Shown: piece by piece, positions 1-11,134 of the stretch
How the letters are laid out: each line of letters starts with the position of its first letter
How positions within the stretch are numbered: the first letter of the stretch is position 1
NCBI GenBank assembly: GCA_027475525.1
Contig: JAMWFC010000053.1
Location: 744,001 to 808,000 of the forward strand
DNA: 64,000 nt
Source: Macrolepiota albuminosa
Taxonomy: Eukaryota > Basidiomycota > Agaricomycetes > Agaricales > Agaricaceae
Direction: 5' to 3'
Notes under the pieces: model-generated
The model's input: the letters and a program-made list of their open reading frames with translations, nothing else
Database searches by the model: none
Told to the model about the DNA's origin: nothing
Position numbers and translations under genes: made by a program

Positions 1-1032
1 AAGTATGACAGGTCAAGGATCATGGTCTACTCTGACAGCTCCATGCAGGAAGAGGAATCAAACAAAGAGGTAAGGAATACAGGATGGGGACTAGTAGGAT
101 ACCACCAGGGCTGCGAGATATTCTCCAGCAGAGACAGCATGGGTCACAAGGCTGAGGTCTATGACACAGAGCTGGAGGGACTTGCACAGGTGGCCAAGGT
201 GGCTATGGAGTATGCAAAATGGCACAAACAGGTGAAATACATACATATATTTGCTGATAACATGGCAGCAGTGACTTCGGTATATGAACCAAAGCCAAAA
301 CCTGGCCAACAACAGATGTCCAGGACCACACACACCGTGGACGAGTATCTAGATGGGAATGAGGATAGGACATTGAGCATTGAGTGGTGTCCAGGCCACA
401 AAGATGTGAAAGGCAATGAACATGCAGATAAGGAAGCAAAAGCGAGGTTGGAACTGTGGGTACAGGACTACAGCACCATGACAAATGCAAAAAGGAGAAC
501 CAGAGAGAAGGCCCTTGAGACCTGGCAGGAAGAGTGGAGGAAAGTGCCAGCAACTGGGGGCTTCACAGTGGCAAACAGACTGTGCCCAAGGTGGAAGCCA
601 AGGGAGTTTGTCACACATACACTAAGAGAGGTATTCGGGAGGCTGATGCAATGCTAAACAAAACATGCTTTCATTGGTGAATACTATGCTAAATTTGTAT
701 CTGACAAATCAACAGGTTGCCCTTGCGGACAACAGCTCCAAACACACAAACACATCATCTAGGAGTGCCCAAGATATGAAGAGTACCAGCACATACTATG
801 GGAGGCAGATGAACAGATGGAACTGGGAGTACTGTTAGGGACAAAGAAAGGTATCAAAGCAATGGTTAAATTCCTCACCAAGACAGGAGCCTTCATGAAG
901 ACGGGAGAGAAAAGAAGAAAACAAAAAACACCAATATTAGACAATGAAGAGAACGAGGAGGAGGAGGAAAGCTGGTGGAGGAGGATGGAAGGGGACAGGG
1001 AGGTGGACTATGGGCTGATTAAGGATGAATGA
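1..1032 (+). pseudogene. LINE RNase H / C-terminal ORF2 remnant
   Basis: Frame 1 shows the RNase H acidic residues in order: YSDSS near base 28, the Glu of TELEGLAQ near 169, FADN near 250, and GHKDVKGNEHADKEAK near 396-440. These would cleave RNA in RNA:DNA hybrids during target-primed reverse transcription. The same frame runs on past TAA at 655-657 and TAG at 757-759 into a knuckle (GCPCGQQ then HKHII-stop-ECP), and ends ILGTKKG-like at about 829-900. Similarity on both sides of each stop shows that they are nonsense mutations and not natural ends. The start lies upstream of the window. Confidence 0.75.
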
Positions 1033-1388
1033 TGGAAGGAGAGAGACAGGGACCGCAGAGAAAAAGAGGATAGAGAGAACAAAGCCAAGTCAACACACCG
1101 CAGGAGGTCAAGACACCAGGAGAACACAAGTACCAAGAAACCCCCCATCAGTAACACCCAACTAACCTCAACAAACACATGTTCCACCTGGAGGAGTCTG
1201 CAACGTAACCCGAGTCAACAGTCATGCCACCACAAACCATGCAAAGAGAGTTCTACTTCAAAAAGTTGTCTTACATGACCACAGATAGATAGACCATCAG
1301 GATACTTAATAGGTGTAGAGCACACTACGGCCCTACCCCCACTTCTTAGCTCTGCATAGCAGCTTGCTGGCAGTAAAAATAAATTTAA

Positions 1389-1403
1389 TTCATTCATTCA
1401 TTC
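1389..1403 (+). repeat. ATTC tetranucleotide tail
   Basis: About four copies of ATTC follow an A/T-rich stretch (AAAATAAATTTAATTC). A short tandem repeat is a common 3' end for LINEs that lack a poly(A) tail, so I read this as the end of the upstream LINE. Confidence 0.5.
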
Positions 1404-2129
1404 CTAAAAGTACAGCTACTTGTCTTTAAGTAGTTCTTCGAATTAAAGTTTGCCTTATCCCTCCGATTGAGGGCCTCTAATCATCCTTTTACTCCACAAC
1501 CGTCAATCGTGTTCCAAATAACACAGAGCACCATCCATCATAGAATGATACAGAGAGGAGGGACAGGATTAATATAGCATATATTTTGGAATGTGACCAA
1601 AGCGTGACTGGAATCGGTTGATTTACAAATGCCAGCTCACGCTCATAAATAGTTTTATCTTTTTCAAGTGTGTACGCACTACGTGGTTCCTTGATATTAG
1701 CCATGACGGGGAGAGAAAAAAGGACTCGCACAAAGCTAGGCATGGCTATCCCTGCATCGTATACCTTGGTATTCACTCTCCAACCATTTATGTCAGGAAC
1801 ATAATTGTCTTTTTCTGCCTATATGTGCATCCTCTTGTTCTGGTCATATGTACCTCTGGTGGCCTTATGTGCCATTTTTGTGTGGCCTTCTGTGTCACCT
1901 TGTCATAGGCCTTATGTGCCTTTGAGTCTCATGTACCTACCTGTTGCCTCCTTGCCTTGCACTTATCATTACCTTTGTTACATTATAATCTTGTTCAGGG
2001 TAGCTCATATTGCTGTAACTTTGCAGGCCCACCTGCAGACTATCCAAAGTCAGGGATTCAAGGCAGCCCCCCCAGGTCTACATTTGGGTTCCAAATTCAG
2101 GGATCAGTGAGTCAGTGGTATGGACCCTA
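1404..2129. other. No recognisable gene; possible 5' flank of the DIRS element
   Basis: Only short ORFs without recognisable similarity are present. The stretch lies between a LINE tail and the first DIRS coding sequence, so part of it may be DIRS 5' terminal sequence. I could not find inverted terminal repeats by eye. Confidence 0.4.
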
Positions 2130-2209
2130 GTAGGCAAGCCTTTTCCCAGCTCCACAACTCATCTCGTAGAGCCCCTGGGATATTCTTGGGGGGGAGGTAG
2201 AGGAGGAGG

Positions 2210-3120
2210 CCGCTCGCCCCAATTGTACCATGCATGGCCGCCCACCTATGCAGGGCTGACAGCTCTCTTCAGTGGATAAAGTCTTTCCGCACAAAGTCAG
2301 AAGAGCGTTGGAAGTGGGCATGCTAGAATATATACTGTTGGATCTCTTAATGGATGATGCCTGTTGTCGTGCTGCCAGAGAGCTCCCTGGCCCAGAATCT
2401 GCCTTTGTGATTTTTAATGGGAAGCTTAGACTGCCCAACGCTTCCTTTGACATTTCCAAGGAGAGTAAGCTTTCCTTCGATGAGTGGGTCAGTGCAGGTG
2501 CCAACCTGGTTGCTGCTATGTGGAAGCACTTGCGTGCTGAAGGAGATCATGGAGTGGGAGGCCCAATTGCTTTAGAAATTGCGGGCTGCTTTGAAGGCCA
2601 TTTTCTTTATCTTAAGAACCTGCTGGATGCAAAGATACAGTTTGACGTCGTGTTTGACTATGATCGCCGTCTGCGCTCACTCTTCATGTTAGATTCACAC
2701 ACATTTTGAATGGACAATTTTCATTCCCATGTCTGGCAGGAATGTCTCAATCAGCAGTACGCAGCATGGGCCACCCATTTGGACAACAAGCTTTCCTTGA
2801 TGGAGTCCTTTCTACCCAAACTCAAGGGCAAGGACACCTTGAATACCAACTCCTTTCCTCAGCAGCATAACTCCGTCTCCTCACATAGACTCACTAAGTG
2901 CATTGCATGTGGTGCATCAGACCACAAACTCATCACATGCCATCAAGAAGCCAAATTTCTCCGAAAGGATGGAAAAACGTGGTGGACACCTGCAGGGGCC
3001 TCTGTGTGCTATGGATTCAACAGCTTCTCATCATGTATCAGGAGAACCTCTTGTTCTCACATGTATGTCTGCTCCTTGTGTGGATCGTCTTCTTACGGAG
3101 CACAGGCATGTTCCACTTGA
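2210..3120 (+). pseudogene. DIRS ORF1 (gag-like) remnant
   Basis: Frame 1 encodes a helical region (DKVFPHKVRRALEVGML near 2275) and then two Cys/His clusters: CIACGASDHKLITC near 2899-2940, and a longer one with CYGF and CSLCGS near 3007-3105. DIRS ORF1 proteins of basidiomycetes have this layout, with the clusters probably binding element RNA. A TGA at 2707-2709 interrupts an otherwise continuous frame, and another TGA at 2257-2259 lies just upstream, so the true N-terminus is lost or frameshifted. The ORF2 frame overlaps its 3' end. Confidence 0.65.
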
Positions 3121-3303
3121 ACACATGTTTTCCTTTGTCCACCCTTTTGCATGCAGACAGGTGGAAAACTGCCTTACGACAAGCAGGGGCCCTGGACAAA
3201 TTTGTGGAGGTGCCAAAAGGCCTTCGCAGTGGCTTTAGCATTGGCTTGGACTCTTTTTGTATCAATACAACATTTATTCCTTTAAATCACTACAAGACAT
3301 CAG
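3090..3303 (+). pseudogene. DIRS reverse transcriptase, N-terminal fragment (left of the insertion)
   Basis: Frame 3 encodes the start of the DIRS RT ORF: WKTALRQAGALDKFVEVPKG, then a GFSIG motif and PLNHYKTS near 3270-3300. Coding similarity stops exactly where TGTCACGACC, the start of the solo LTR, begins at 3304. The same frame resumes at 29171 once the insert and one ATCAG copy are removed, giving NHYKTSEAHNF across the junction. Confidence 0.8.
3299..3303. repeat. TSD ATCAG, left copy (solo LTR insertion)
   Basis: ATCAG directly precedes the TG end of the solo LTR and is matched by ATCAG at 29166-29170 directly after the CA end. A 5-bp duplication is typical for Ty3/Gypsy-type integration. 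Confidence 0.85.
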
Positions 3304-3621
3304 TGTCACGACCCCTCCCCTCCAGAACCTCCCTGGCACACCCCCAGAGCCCCATCTGGAAGCCTCTCTTGTCACCCCCACAACGCACCCCGTCCCCACA
3401 GCTGCCGACGCCGCCATCATGCACATCAAAGACTGCCATCAACCAGCACCCCTGGCAACCCTGCATCACGGACCCCAGGATCAACCGCCATCAACAATCG
3501 GATCACGCTGCTCGCTTCTGGCAATCACGCATCACGCATCACAACTCCCTCCATGCCAATTGATCGTGCGTCCCACACACGTGATCCAGGTATACAGTCC
3601 CCGTCCACTACTCAATGCCTC

Positions 3622-3625
3622 CCGG
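3622..3625. repeat. TSD CCGG, left copy (Gypsy-1)
   Basis: CCGG abuts the TGATAGGC start of the left LTR and is repeated at 28720-28723 directly after the right LTR end. Only four bases match (CCCGG on the left, CCGGG on the right). Confidence 0.75.
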
Positions 3626-4668
3626 TGATAGGCTTCTACTCGGACTGAGCGCATCAAGGGACATTATAGGCCGACCAACACTTGACACACTAGAGACTCT
3701 AGCGACCAGCCTTGGGTACAGAGCAGCCCTAGCGCGGGTGCTCTATGGCAAGACTTATCCATTCATCTCAATCACCAGTACCAGCCCCTCAGCGCCCTCC
3801 ACTCAGTTACTTTGGAGAACAAGAAGACTCAGAACTCATAGCGCTAGCACAACGGCGGAAGGTGACTCTGACCAAACCCCGATCAGTACTGAAAGGAGTT
3901 AGCAATTGGCGCTGTCAATCACCGAGGCACCTCAATCAGAAGTCTAAAAGAATCAATGACGATGAGACAGGATACACGCAGACCCGACATTTAAATCTAT
4001 CAAAAGATGGTACAATGTTTAGCGCCAGAATTAGCGCTCACGGCGTCTGTCGAGGATTCCCCGACCATACCCCAGGATGGCATGGCCAATTAAATTACAT
4101 CAAAAAGTGAGCAAACTCGTACCACTTCTAAGTAGTTTTTGAGTCGCCGTTGGTCGCCGTCACCCATGTGCTGCAGGTCGCCGTTGACAGGTGGCCGTTA
4201 GCTACAGTCACGAAGAGAGGTGCTAATTGGTAGCGCCGTCAATGGACTTATTTTGGAAATAATGTAGCGCATAGTATAAAAACTAGCTACTTGCCATGTA
4301 TATAACAACGAATCATAACCTCTTGAGCACCCAGTTACACTTAGCGTTCAAATTGCGCTAGCGTTGCCTGACTTTGCCACCAAGTTCGGCGCTAGCTTCG
4401 TCTATCTCGTCTTCGTTGTTTACGGTGCCACCTACGGGCACGCTACGCTGCGCTATTTGTTTATTTCTCTATAACTTCTCCTAAACTACGACGCTTACCA
4501 CTTGCTAGGTAGCACCCGAGGCGCTATCATCTAGCGCATCGCCCTATCACCTCTGCTCGAGCACACCGGGACCCTGCCGGGACTCCTCACAAACCCATAC
4601 GCCAGGCGCTGGAGACGGCGTTGTACTGCGTATACGTCCAGCGCACCCAACCACAGTTGGCGTCATCA
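3626..4668 (+). repeat. Gypsy-1 5' LTR
   Basis: 1043 bp, equal in length to the right LTR, with TG...CA ends. A TATA-like box (AGTATAAAAAC, about 4271) is present in both copies and probably marks the element promoter. TAGCG/CGCTA words are very dense at 4321-4560. Confidence 0.9.
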
Positions 4669-4671
4669 TTT

Positions 4672-4690
4672 TGGAGCCCACCGCGAGGGG
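4672..4690 (+). promoter_or_regulatory. Primer-binding site of Gypsy-1
   Basis: TGGAGCCCACCGCGAGGGG starts three bases after the LTR end, as expected for a tRNA primer whose 3' end is CCA. The same sequence with one fewer G is found next to the 5' LTR of Gypsy-2. I have not assigned the tRNA. Confidence 0.75.
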
Positions 4691-5059
4691 TTCTATTGAG
4701 GCAGAATTCCGCCGGAAACTCGAGCCCAGCGACAGCGCCGCCTCCTATTGGAGAGCGCGTTTGAACAAACCTTAACTGAGTCACCACACTTACCAGGCAC
4801 GCTACCGAGGCAGACTTTAGATCAGGAACTTGAAGCCACTCCAGATCGCTTGGCTGAAAGCTTCTTCCCATTTTCCCGACCATTCAAATACTTAGCAGGT
4901 GAAAACCATACACCGCTTACTCCTTTGGAAGAGCTGTCTAGGTCATTATTGCCAGAACCTAGCGACACAGAATTACCCAAGCCAGTACCGACTACAACCA
5001 CGCCAAGCGAAACTACCACTAACACTACTATTCCCACCACGACGTCGACGCCAGCTAGT

Positions 5060-7345
5060 ATGGAGCAGGCAAACACACCATGTATGCCGCCAAGAAACCA
5101 CTTCTCGTCGCCAAAATGGGACGAGACAAAACCTCACGAGCTAACACAGTATTTCCAAGAATTGGAATATTTATTACGTGACTGCCAAGTCACCGACAAC
5201 ACACAAATGAAAGAATACGCCACCAGATATGTTTCCTACGATACCGCGGAATCCTGGACAGGACTGGATGAGTTTCAAGGGTTAACACGAGATGCGGTGC
5301 CAAGGTTGTTTACCTACGAGGAATGGAAAAAGGCGATCATTAAACTGTACCCGGGCGCTGAAGAATCCACGCGCTATACCGTCCTTGAAATCCAGAAACT
5401 GGTACAGGATACCTTTGCAACAGGCATTTATACGCTAGGCACGCTATCTACTTATTATCGAGATTTCCAGCGAATTGCAAGATGGCTAGTACAGAACGGC
5501 AAACTCTACAGGAACGAGGAGCGGCGCTTGTTTCAACAAGGCATTCCAACATCACTATGGACCCGTATAGCTCGTCGCTTAGAAATTCTTAAGTCCGACC
5601 ACCACCCTGAGGAACCCTACGATATAGAAGACGTTTTTGAAGCAGGTAAATGGATACTGAAAGGCACAGATACTGGCATCCCCTTCCAGCGACCCTCTAG
5701 TACTGATAACGGAGGAAAGGCGCCACCTGTTGCGGCGCCAGCACCTAGCGCGACTAACAATCAGGGAGGTTTTGTCAAGAAGGAGGATCTGGAAAACGCA
5801 GTCAACACGGCCGTCGCAAATGTTATGAGCAAATTGGAAACGTTAATCTCGACTAGCCTTAATGCGCCACGAGGTAATATGCAATCCGGCCCTTGTCACT
5901 TCTGTGGTGAGGCAGGACATACGATGACTCGCGGACGCTGCGCTATCCTCGAACAATACCTGCGCCAAGGAAGAGCACGCCGAGGCGCCGATGGGAAAAT
6001 AGTCCTACCCTCCGGCGCTAACATCCCTCTATATCCTGAGCACCGAACCTTCCAGGGACGAATTGATGAATGGCACCGACGTAACCCTGGGAACTTAGCG
6101 ACGGGCAATCTCAATAGTACGGCCGCAGCGGAGGCAGAAACAACTCCACAACAGGCGCTAATCCATGAAGTACTCCAGCTTAACGCTGTTAGCGAGCGAC
6201 CGACGTTGTCACGAGAGGAGAGGATTGAGACGTTGGAAAGGGAGCTAAAGTCGCTAAAGAATCAGGTTTTCGATGGTGTCGAGATTAAAAAGAGCAAGCA
6301 ACCGTTGAAAGACTATAGACCCTCAGGCGCTACGTCAGATCCAGCACCCGCAAAGCCTTCGAATCCCAGCATCAACGACGACACACCTGATACGGCCAAA
6401 GCATCAGCTAGCATGGAACCACTACTACACCCGTATTCAGGACTTGCCAGTAACTACGCTCCGCCTATCAATCGAAACTTTGGGGCGCCAGACAAGCCGG
6501 CAGGAGGCTACCGACCAACGGCACCAATCTATGACATAGAAAAATCTAAGCAAGTATTCGATTGTATTATGAAAAGTCAAGTCACGATGTCGGTAGAGGA
6601 GCTATGCAGTGTGGTGCCAGACATCAGGATTCAGATGCGTACAGCGGTTACCCCTCGACGAAATGTAGCTAACAATGTAACGGCAGTGGACAAATGCGAC
6701 GACGTGCTACCTGGATTCACGTACATAACAGAGACGGTCGCATCGGAAATCAAAGAAGAGGCCGTGCCACCCAAAGAAGCTACGTCTATTGACCCGGTTG
6801 AAACTTACCTTAAGTCGCTAAGATCTAGCGATGATCCCGCCGTCCTCACTGTAGCCCAAGACTCTCACGCGATTCGCTCGATTATGTTGACAGTTGATGG
6901 AAAAAGCGAGATAGAATCTATTGTGGACAGCGGATCACAGATTATTTCAATGGCTGCCGACGTCGCTAACGAGCTTGGCATCATTTACGACCCGACCATC
7001 ATTCTTAATATGCAAAGCGCTAATGGCACTATTGATCGATCCTTGGGAATGGCTCGTAACGTGCCATGCGCTGTTGGCGATCTTACGTTTTACCTTCAAA
7101 TACACATTCTTAGATCGCCTGCGTACGACTTATTATTAGGAAGGCCCTTCGACGTTTTAGCCCGATCAGTAGTCAAGACGACGTCTGAAGACGAAATAAC
7201 GCTAACTATTAGCGACCCTAACTCGGGCGTCAGAAGAACAGTACCAATGTTTCCACGAGGGAAATTCCAGAAACCGGGACCGAGAAAGCGACCTTACGTT
7301 AGCAACGACCCTTGCGAGTGTTTTCTGGCACCATCGAGGAGATGA
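5060..7345 (+). CDS. Gypsy-1 Gag-Protease
   Basis: The frame is open from 4748, but the Met at 5060 (MEQ) is the one conserved with Gypsy-2 and is probably the start. In order: a Gag capsid-like region (MPPRNHF, then FQELEYLLRDC and ERRLFQQGIPTSLW), a CCHC-type knuckle (CHFCGEAGHTMTRGRC, about base 5900) for RNA packaging, low-complexity sequence, and an aspartic protease with catalytic IVDSGSQ near 6925 and LLLGRPFDVL near 7130. The ORF ends PSRR-stop. Pol follows in the -1 frame, overlapping by about 30 nt. This ORF looks intact although pol is not. Confidence 0.85.
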   Translation: MEQANTPCMPPRNHFSSPKWDETKPHELTQYFQELEYLLRDCQVTDNTQMKEYATRYVSYDTAESWTGLDEFQGLTRDAVPRLFTYEEWKKAIIKLYPGAEESTRYTVLEIQKLVQDTFATGIYTLGTLSTYYRDFQRIARWLVQNGKLYRNEERRLFQQGIPTSLWTRIARRLEILKSDHHPEEPYDIEDVFEAGKWILKGTDTGIPFQRPSSTDNGGKAPPVAAPAPSATNNQGGFVKKEDLENAVNTAVANVMSKLETLISTSLNAPRGNMQSGPCHFCGEAGHTMTRGRCAILEQYLRQGRARRGADGKIVLPSGANIPLYPEHRTFQGRIDEWHRRNPGNLATGNLNSTAAAEAETTPQQALIHEVLQLNAVSERPTLSREERIETLERELKSLKNQVFDGVEIKKSKQPLKDYRPSGATSDPAPAKPSNPSINDDTPDTAKASASMEPLLHPYSGLASNYAPPINRNFGAPDKPAGGYRPTAPIYDIEKSKQVFDCIMKSQVTMSVEELCSVVPDIRIQMRTAVTPRRNVANNVTAVDKCDDVLPGFTYITETVASEIKEEAVPPKEATSIDPVETYLKSLRSSDDPAVLTVAQDSHAIRSIMLTVDGKSEIESIVDSGSQIISMAADVANELGIIYDPTIILNMQSANGTIDRSLGMARNVPCAVGDLTFYLQIHILRSPAYDLLLGRPFDVLARSVVKTTSEDEITLTISDPNSGVRRTVPMFPRGKFQKPGPRKRPYVSNDPCECFLAPSRR

Positions 7346-10300
7346 GTGATGAGGATCATGGAGATGAAGCGCTTATCTTGGACTATAACCATCGGACTGG
7401 GCAAGTAAACTTTATATCATATACCCCTTTAGCCCATGAAATCTTGAATTCTTCTTCGTCGCTTACTAGCGAAGCGTTATCCTACTTATACCTCACTGCG
7501 TCAGATATTACTGAAAACCTTTCAACAGACACTTATTTTGTTTCTACTCCCGACTCTAAAGAACCTTTGATATCAGGTTTCACTAGAAACCATGACTCTA
7601 TTTATAATACGTTTGCTAACAATAGTACCCCTAAGCGCAAAGGGGTTCAGGTCAAGAAGAAATATAAACCCGTAGCGCTTAAAACGAAACCGGTAGCGAG
7701 CGCCGTACCCGAGGAATTTTTGCATCGAAAGAAAAATAATAGGCGACCCTTTGGCTACTCTGCCAAAACTCGACCCAAATCCACTACCCTTTGAGCCAAC
7801 GGGACGATTTACAGAAGAACAAAAGGCGCTATTTCTTAGCGCCCACGATACTGGCTTCCTCTCAACGGAGGAGATGAACGTATTAATTGACATCATGCAA
7901 AAACAGAATGAGGCTTTTGCATGGGAGGACTCAGAACGCGGTAAACTTAGAACTGACTTCTTTCCACCAGTGGTTATACCAACAATACCACACGTACCCT
8001 GGACTGAGCATAACCGACCCATACCCCCAGGCATCGAAGCCAAAGTCTGTCAAATTATTCGCTCCAAGATAGCGGCAGGTGTATACGAGCCTTCTAATTC
8101 AGCCTACCGCTCCAGATGGTTCTGCGTACTAAAGAAAAACGGGAAGCTACGTATAGTTCACAGCCTAGAACCGCTAAACAAAGTCACCATTCATCATTCA
8201 GGGGTACCGCCATTTCCCGATCACGTCGCTGAATCTTTTGCGGGACGAATATGTGGCGTTACCCTGGATTTGTACGTAGGCTATGACAAGCGCTTAATCC
8301 ATCCTTCTTCTCACGACTTGACGACATTTCAAACACCGTTTGAGGCGCTACGGTTAGTCACACTTCCTATGGGATGGACAAACTCGGTACCGATATTTCA
8401 CAACGATATTACGTTTATCCTACAGCCCAAAATACCCCACCATGTGCTCAGCTTCATAGACGACGTAGGAGTTAAAGGCCCGAAGGATTGGCGATTGGTA
8501 GATGGCAAGCCCGAAGTTCACCCGGAAAATTCTAATATTCGCATGGCGCTATGGGACTTCTTTCAACTGGTTAACCGAGTACTTCAGCGCATGAAGTATT
8601 GTGGCAGGACGTTTTCAGGGCACAAGCTCGTTCTTTGCGCACCGCAGTTTAAAATTTTGGGGCACGTTTGCACGCCAGAAGGCAGGATTCCAGAAAAGAG
8701 CCGATTAGCGCTGTTGGAGAAATGGGGGGTCTGTCATAACCTCTCGGAAGTTTGCGCGTTCTTGGGCACTGTAGGGGTGCTGTGCATGTTCATACACCAT
8801 TTTTCTCATCGCACAAACACCCTTAATTGCCTAACCCGTTCAGGGGTCCCCTTCAAATTCGGACCTGATCAAATCAATGCCCAGAAGGACTTAGTAAAGG
8901 CGCTACAGGAAGCGAAACCATTGGTACCCATCGACTATACTACCGCCGATCCCATTATACTTGCTGTTGACACATCATATATTGCCGTTGGCTTCTTTCT
9001 ATGCCAGTGTGATGGCGCAAACCGGAAAATCAGGCGCTACAATCGCTTCGGATCGATTACCCTTAACGACCGAGAATCGCGCTACAGTCAGCCCAAGCTA
9101 GAGTTATATGGCTTGTTTCGATCGTTTCAGGCGCTGCGCATGTACCTCATTGGGGTACGAAATCTCATTGTCGAGGTCGACGCACGATACATCAAAGGAA
9201 TGCTTCAGAACCCTGATATTCAACCGTCGGCCAGTATGAACCGCTGGGTAGTAGCAATATTAATGTTTCACTTCGAGTTAGTACACGTCAGAAGTGCATT
9301 CCATGGGCCGGACGGATTATCTAGGCGACCCAGACAACTGGAAGATGAAGCGCTAGACGATAGCGACAACAATGTATTTGATAACTGGATCGATCGATTG
9401 CATGGTTTCATGCATATCATTCAGCTGCCTATTCCGGTGCTTCGCGAAGACCAACCAGTTTCAAATTGGCTTCACCCTATTGTTCCGTACCAGCCCGACC
9501 ATATCAGGCATCATCAACTTTTTACACGGCCAGTATCTATAACATCACTAAGCCGTCTAACGATCTAAAGATAGTCGAGGAACCAAGACCCTTGCGAGAA
9601 GACAGTCAGAACCTGCCATATTCAGCGGTACCTCGAAGCGCCAAAGCTAAGTCAGAAGACCAGCGAGTGGACCAGGTTAGGAAGTGGCTACAGGATTTGC
9701 GACGACCATCAGACCTTACGGATACGGAATACGCCACCTTCATTCGATATGCGACGACTTTCTTCATAGTGGAAAACCAACTTTGGCGACGAAATAGAGA
9801 TGGTGCCCATAAACTAGTAATTAAACCGGATAATCAAGTTAGGATTCTACGTGCTATGCATGATGACTTGGGACACCGAGGACTCTATGCGACAAGGGCG
9901 AACCTTTTGGAGCGCTTTTGGTGGCCGCAAGTTAGCGCCGATATTGCGTGGTATATTCGCACTTGTCATCTCTGTCAAATCCAGCAGACACGTCAGGTTC
10001 TAATTCCCCCAACAGTAGCGACTCCAGCGCCGTTATTCGGAAAAATATATATCGACACCATGCACATGCCCAAGTCAGGGCGCTACAAGTATATCATTCA
10101 AGGAAGGTGTTCCTTGGTACATTGGCCGGAGTTCCGTATGCTCCAGCGGGAAAATACAGACGCTATAGCTAAGTGGCTCTTTGAGGACGTTATCTGCCGA
10201 TGGGGAGCCCTTCACGAGATCGTCACAGACAACGGAGCGCCAATAGTCAAGGCGCTCACTTATCTTGCCAAGAAATACAACATACAACACATCCGAGTCT

Positions 10301-10996
10301 CAGGATACAATAAACGTGCTAATGGAATCGTAGAAAGGCATCATTTCAATGTTCGACAAGCGCTATTCAAGGCGGTTGATGGTGACGAAAGTCGCTGGAG
10401 CGAGGCGACTTATTCGGTCTTCTGGTCGGAGCGGGTTACCATACGAAAGAGGATGGGTTGCTCTCCCTACTATGCGGTGACTGGCACCCACCCCTTGCTA
10501 CCTGCAGACGTGGTGGAAGCGACGTACCTACAACCCCCACCGAACTCAATACTATCCTCTACCAACATGATCGCTAGACGCGCTATAGACTTACAATGAC
10601 GCAGGGAGGATCTCGAGCGCTTACACAAGGTAGTATTTCAGGCTAGACAACAAGCTGCGCTACGATTTGAGACTACAATTTCACAACTGGCACCCTAGTA
10701 CTAATGTGCAACTCCAAGATCGAAGTTACCCATAACAAAAAGATGCGGCCTCGGTATCTGGGACCCCTAATAGTGGTTTCCCGCAATTGGGGAGGTGCAT
10801 ACGTACTCTGCAAGTTGGACGGCTCAGTTTTGCATCGACCAGTAGCGGTGTTCCGACTCATTCCCTACTTAGCACGTGAACGCATTTCATTACCTTTATC
10901 GGCGCTGGACATTGACACTGCTAAACTTCGAGAGCTAGAGGAGACCGAATTTGTGGACGATGACGAAGTCGCACCAGAAGAAGAAACCGATCAGTA
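7317..10996 (+). pseudogene. Gypsy-1 Pol (RT, RNase H, integrase), inactivated
   Basis: In order: RT with CVLKKNGKLRIVHSLEPLNK near 8127 and catalytic FIDDVGV near 8453; RNase H from VDTSYIAVGFFLCQC near 8968, with its Glu in KLELYG and Asp in VEVDARYIKG; integrase zinc domain (GHRGLY ... CHLCQ, 9870-9980); integrase core with IDTMHMP near 10050, TDNGAPI near 10226 and the Glu of NGIVERHH near 10323; and a GPY/F module (RPRYLGPLIVVSRNWGG, about 10747). Lesions relative to Gypsy-2: a 1-nt shift near 7735 (A-run), another near 9505, CGA to TGA at 10597-10599, and a short out-of-frame deletion near 10675. A restart occurs at 10704. Confidence 0.85.
7318..7325 (+). promoter_or_regulatory. Candidate -1 ribosomal frameshift site between gag-pro and pol
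   Basis: GTGTTTTC reads TGT-TTT-C in the gag-pro frame and GTG-TTT-TC in the pol frame, so a tRNA-Phe on TTT can slip back one base and re-pair with TTT. The same octamer sits in the same place in Gypsy-2 (23407-23400, minus). The gag-pro stop lies about 17 nt downstream in both. No stimulatory structure was tested. Confidence 0.5.
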
Positions 10997-11015
10997 ATAG
11001 TACCTGAAGGGGAAG

Positions 11016-11034
11016 GGCGCTAGACCTTAGCGCC
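11016..11034. terminator. Perfect hairpin between convergent pol and antisense gene C
   Basis: GGCGCTA, a 5-nt loop, then TAGCGCC form a perfect 7-bp stem just after the pol stop and before the 3' end of antisense gene C. It could shape 3' ends or RNA export signals. It may also simply reflect the GCGCTA word bias of the element. Confidence 0.35.
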
Positions 11035-11134
11035 TTGCACCTTACTTATGAATGGAACAACAACGCATTGGATTTCATACTATACAATACTATACAGGAC
11101 TATAGAACTGGCAATGATTGATCTATGGGCTACT

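Larger units (their letters stand above)
1..1403 (+). mobile_element. 3' end of a non-LTR (LINE) retrotransposon, cut by the window edge
   Basis: The reading frame is open from base 1 and encodes an RNase H domain followed by a Cys/His knuckle, the usual C-terminal layout of RNase H-bearing LINEs in Agaricomycetes. After the coding part comes about 370 nt of untranslated sequence ending in a short ATTC tandem tail (about 1389-1403), which is a plausible LINE 3' terminus. No target-site duplication can be tested because the 5' end lies outside the window. Two in-frame stops show it is a dead copy. Confidence 0.75.
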
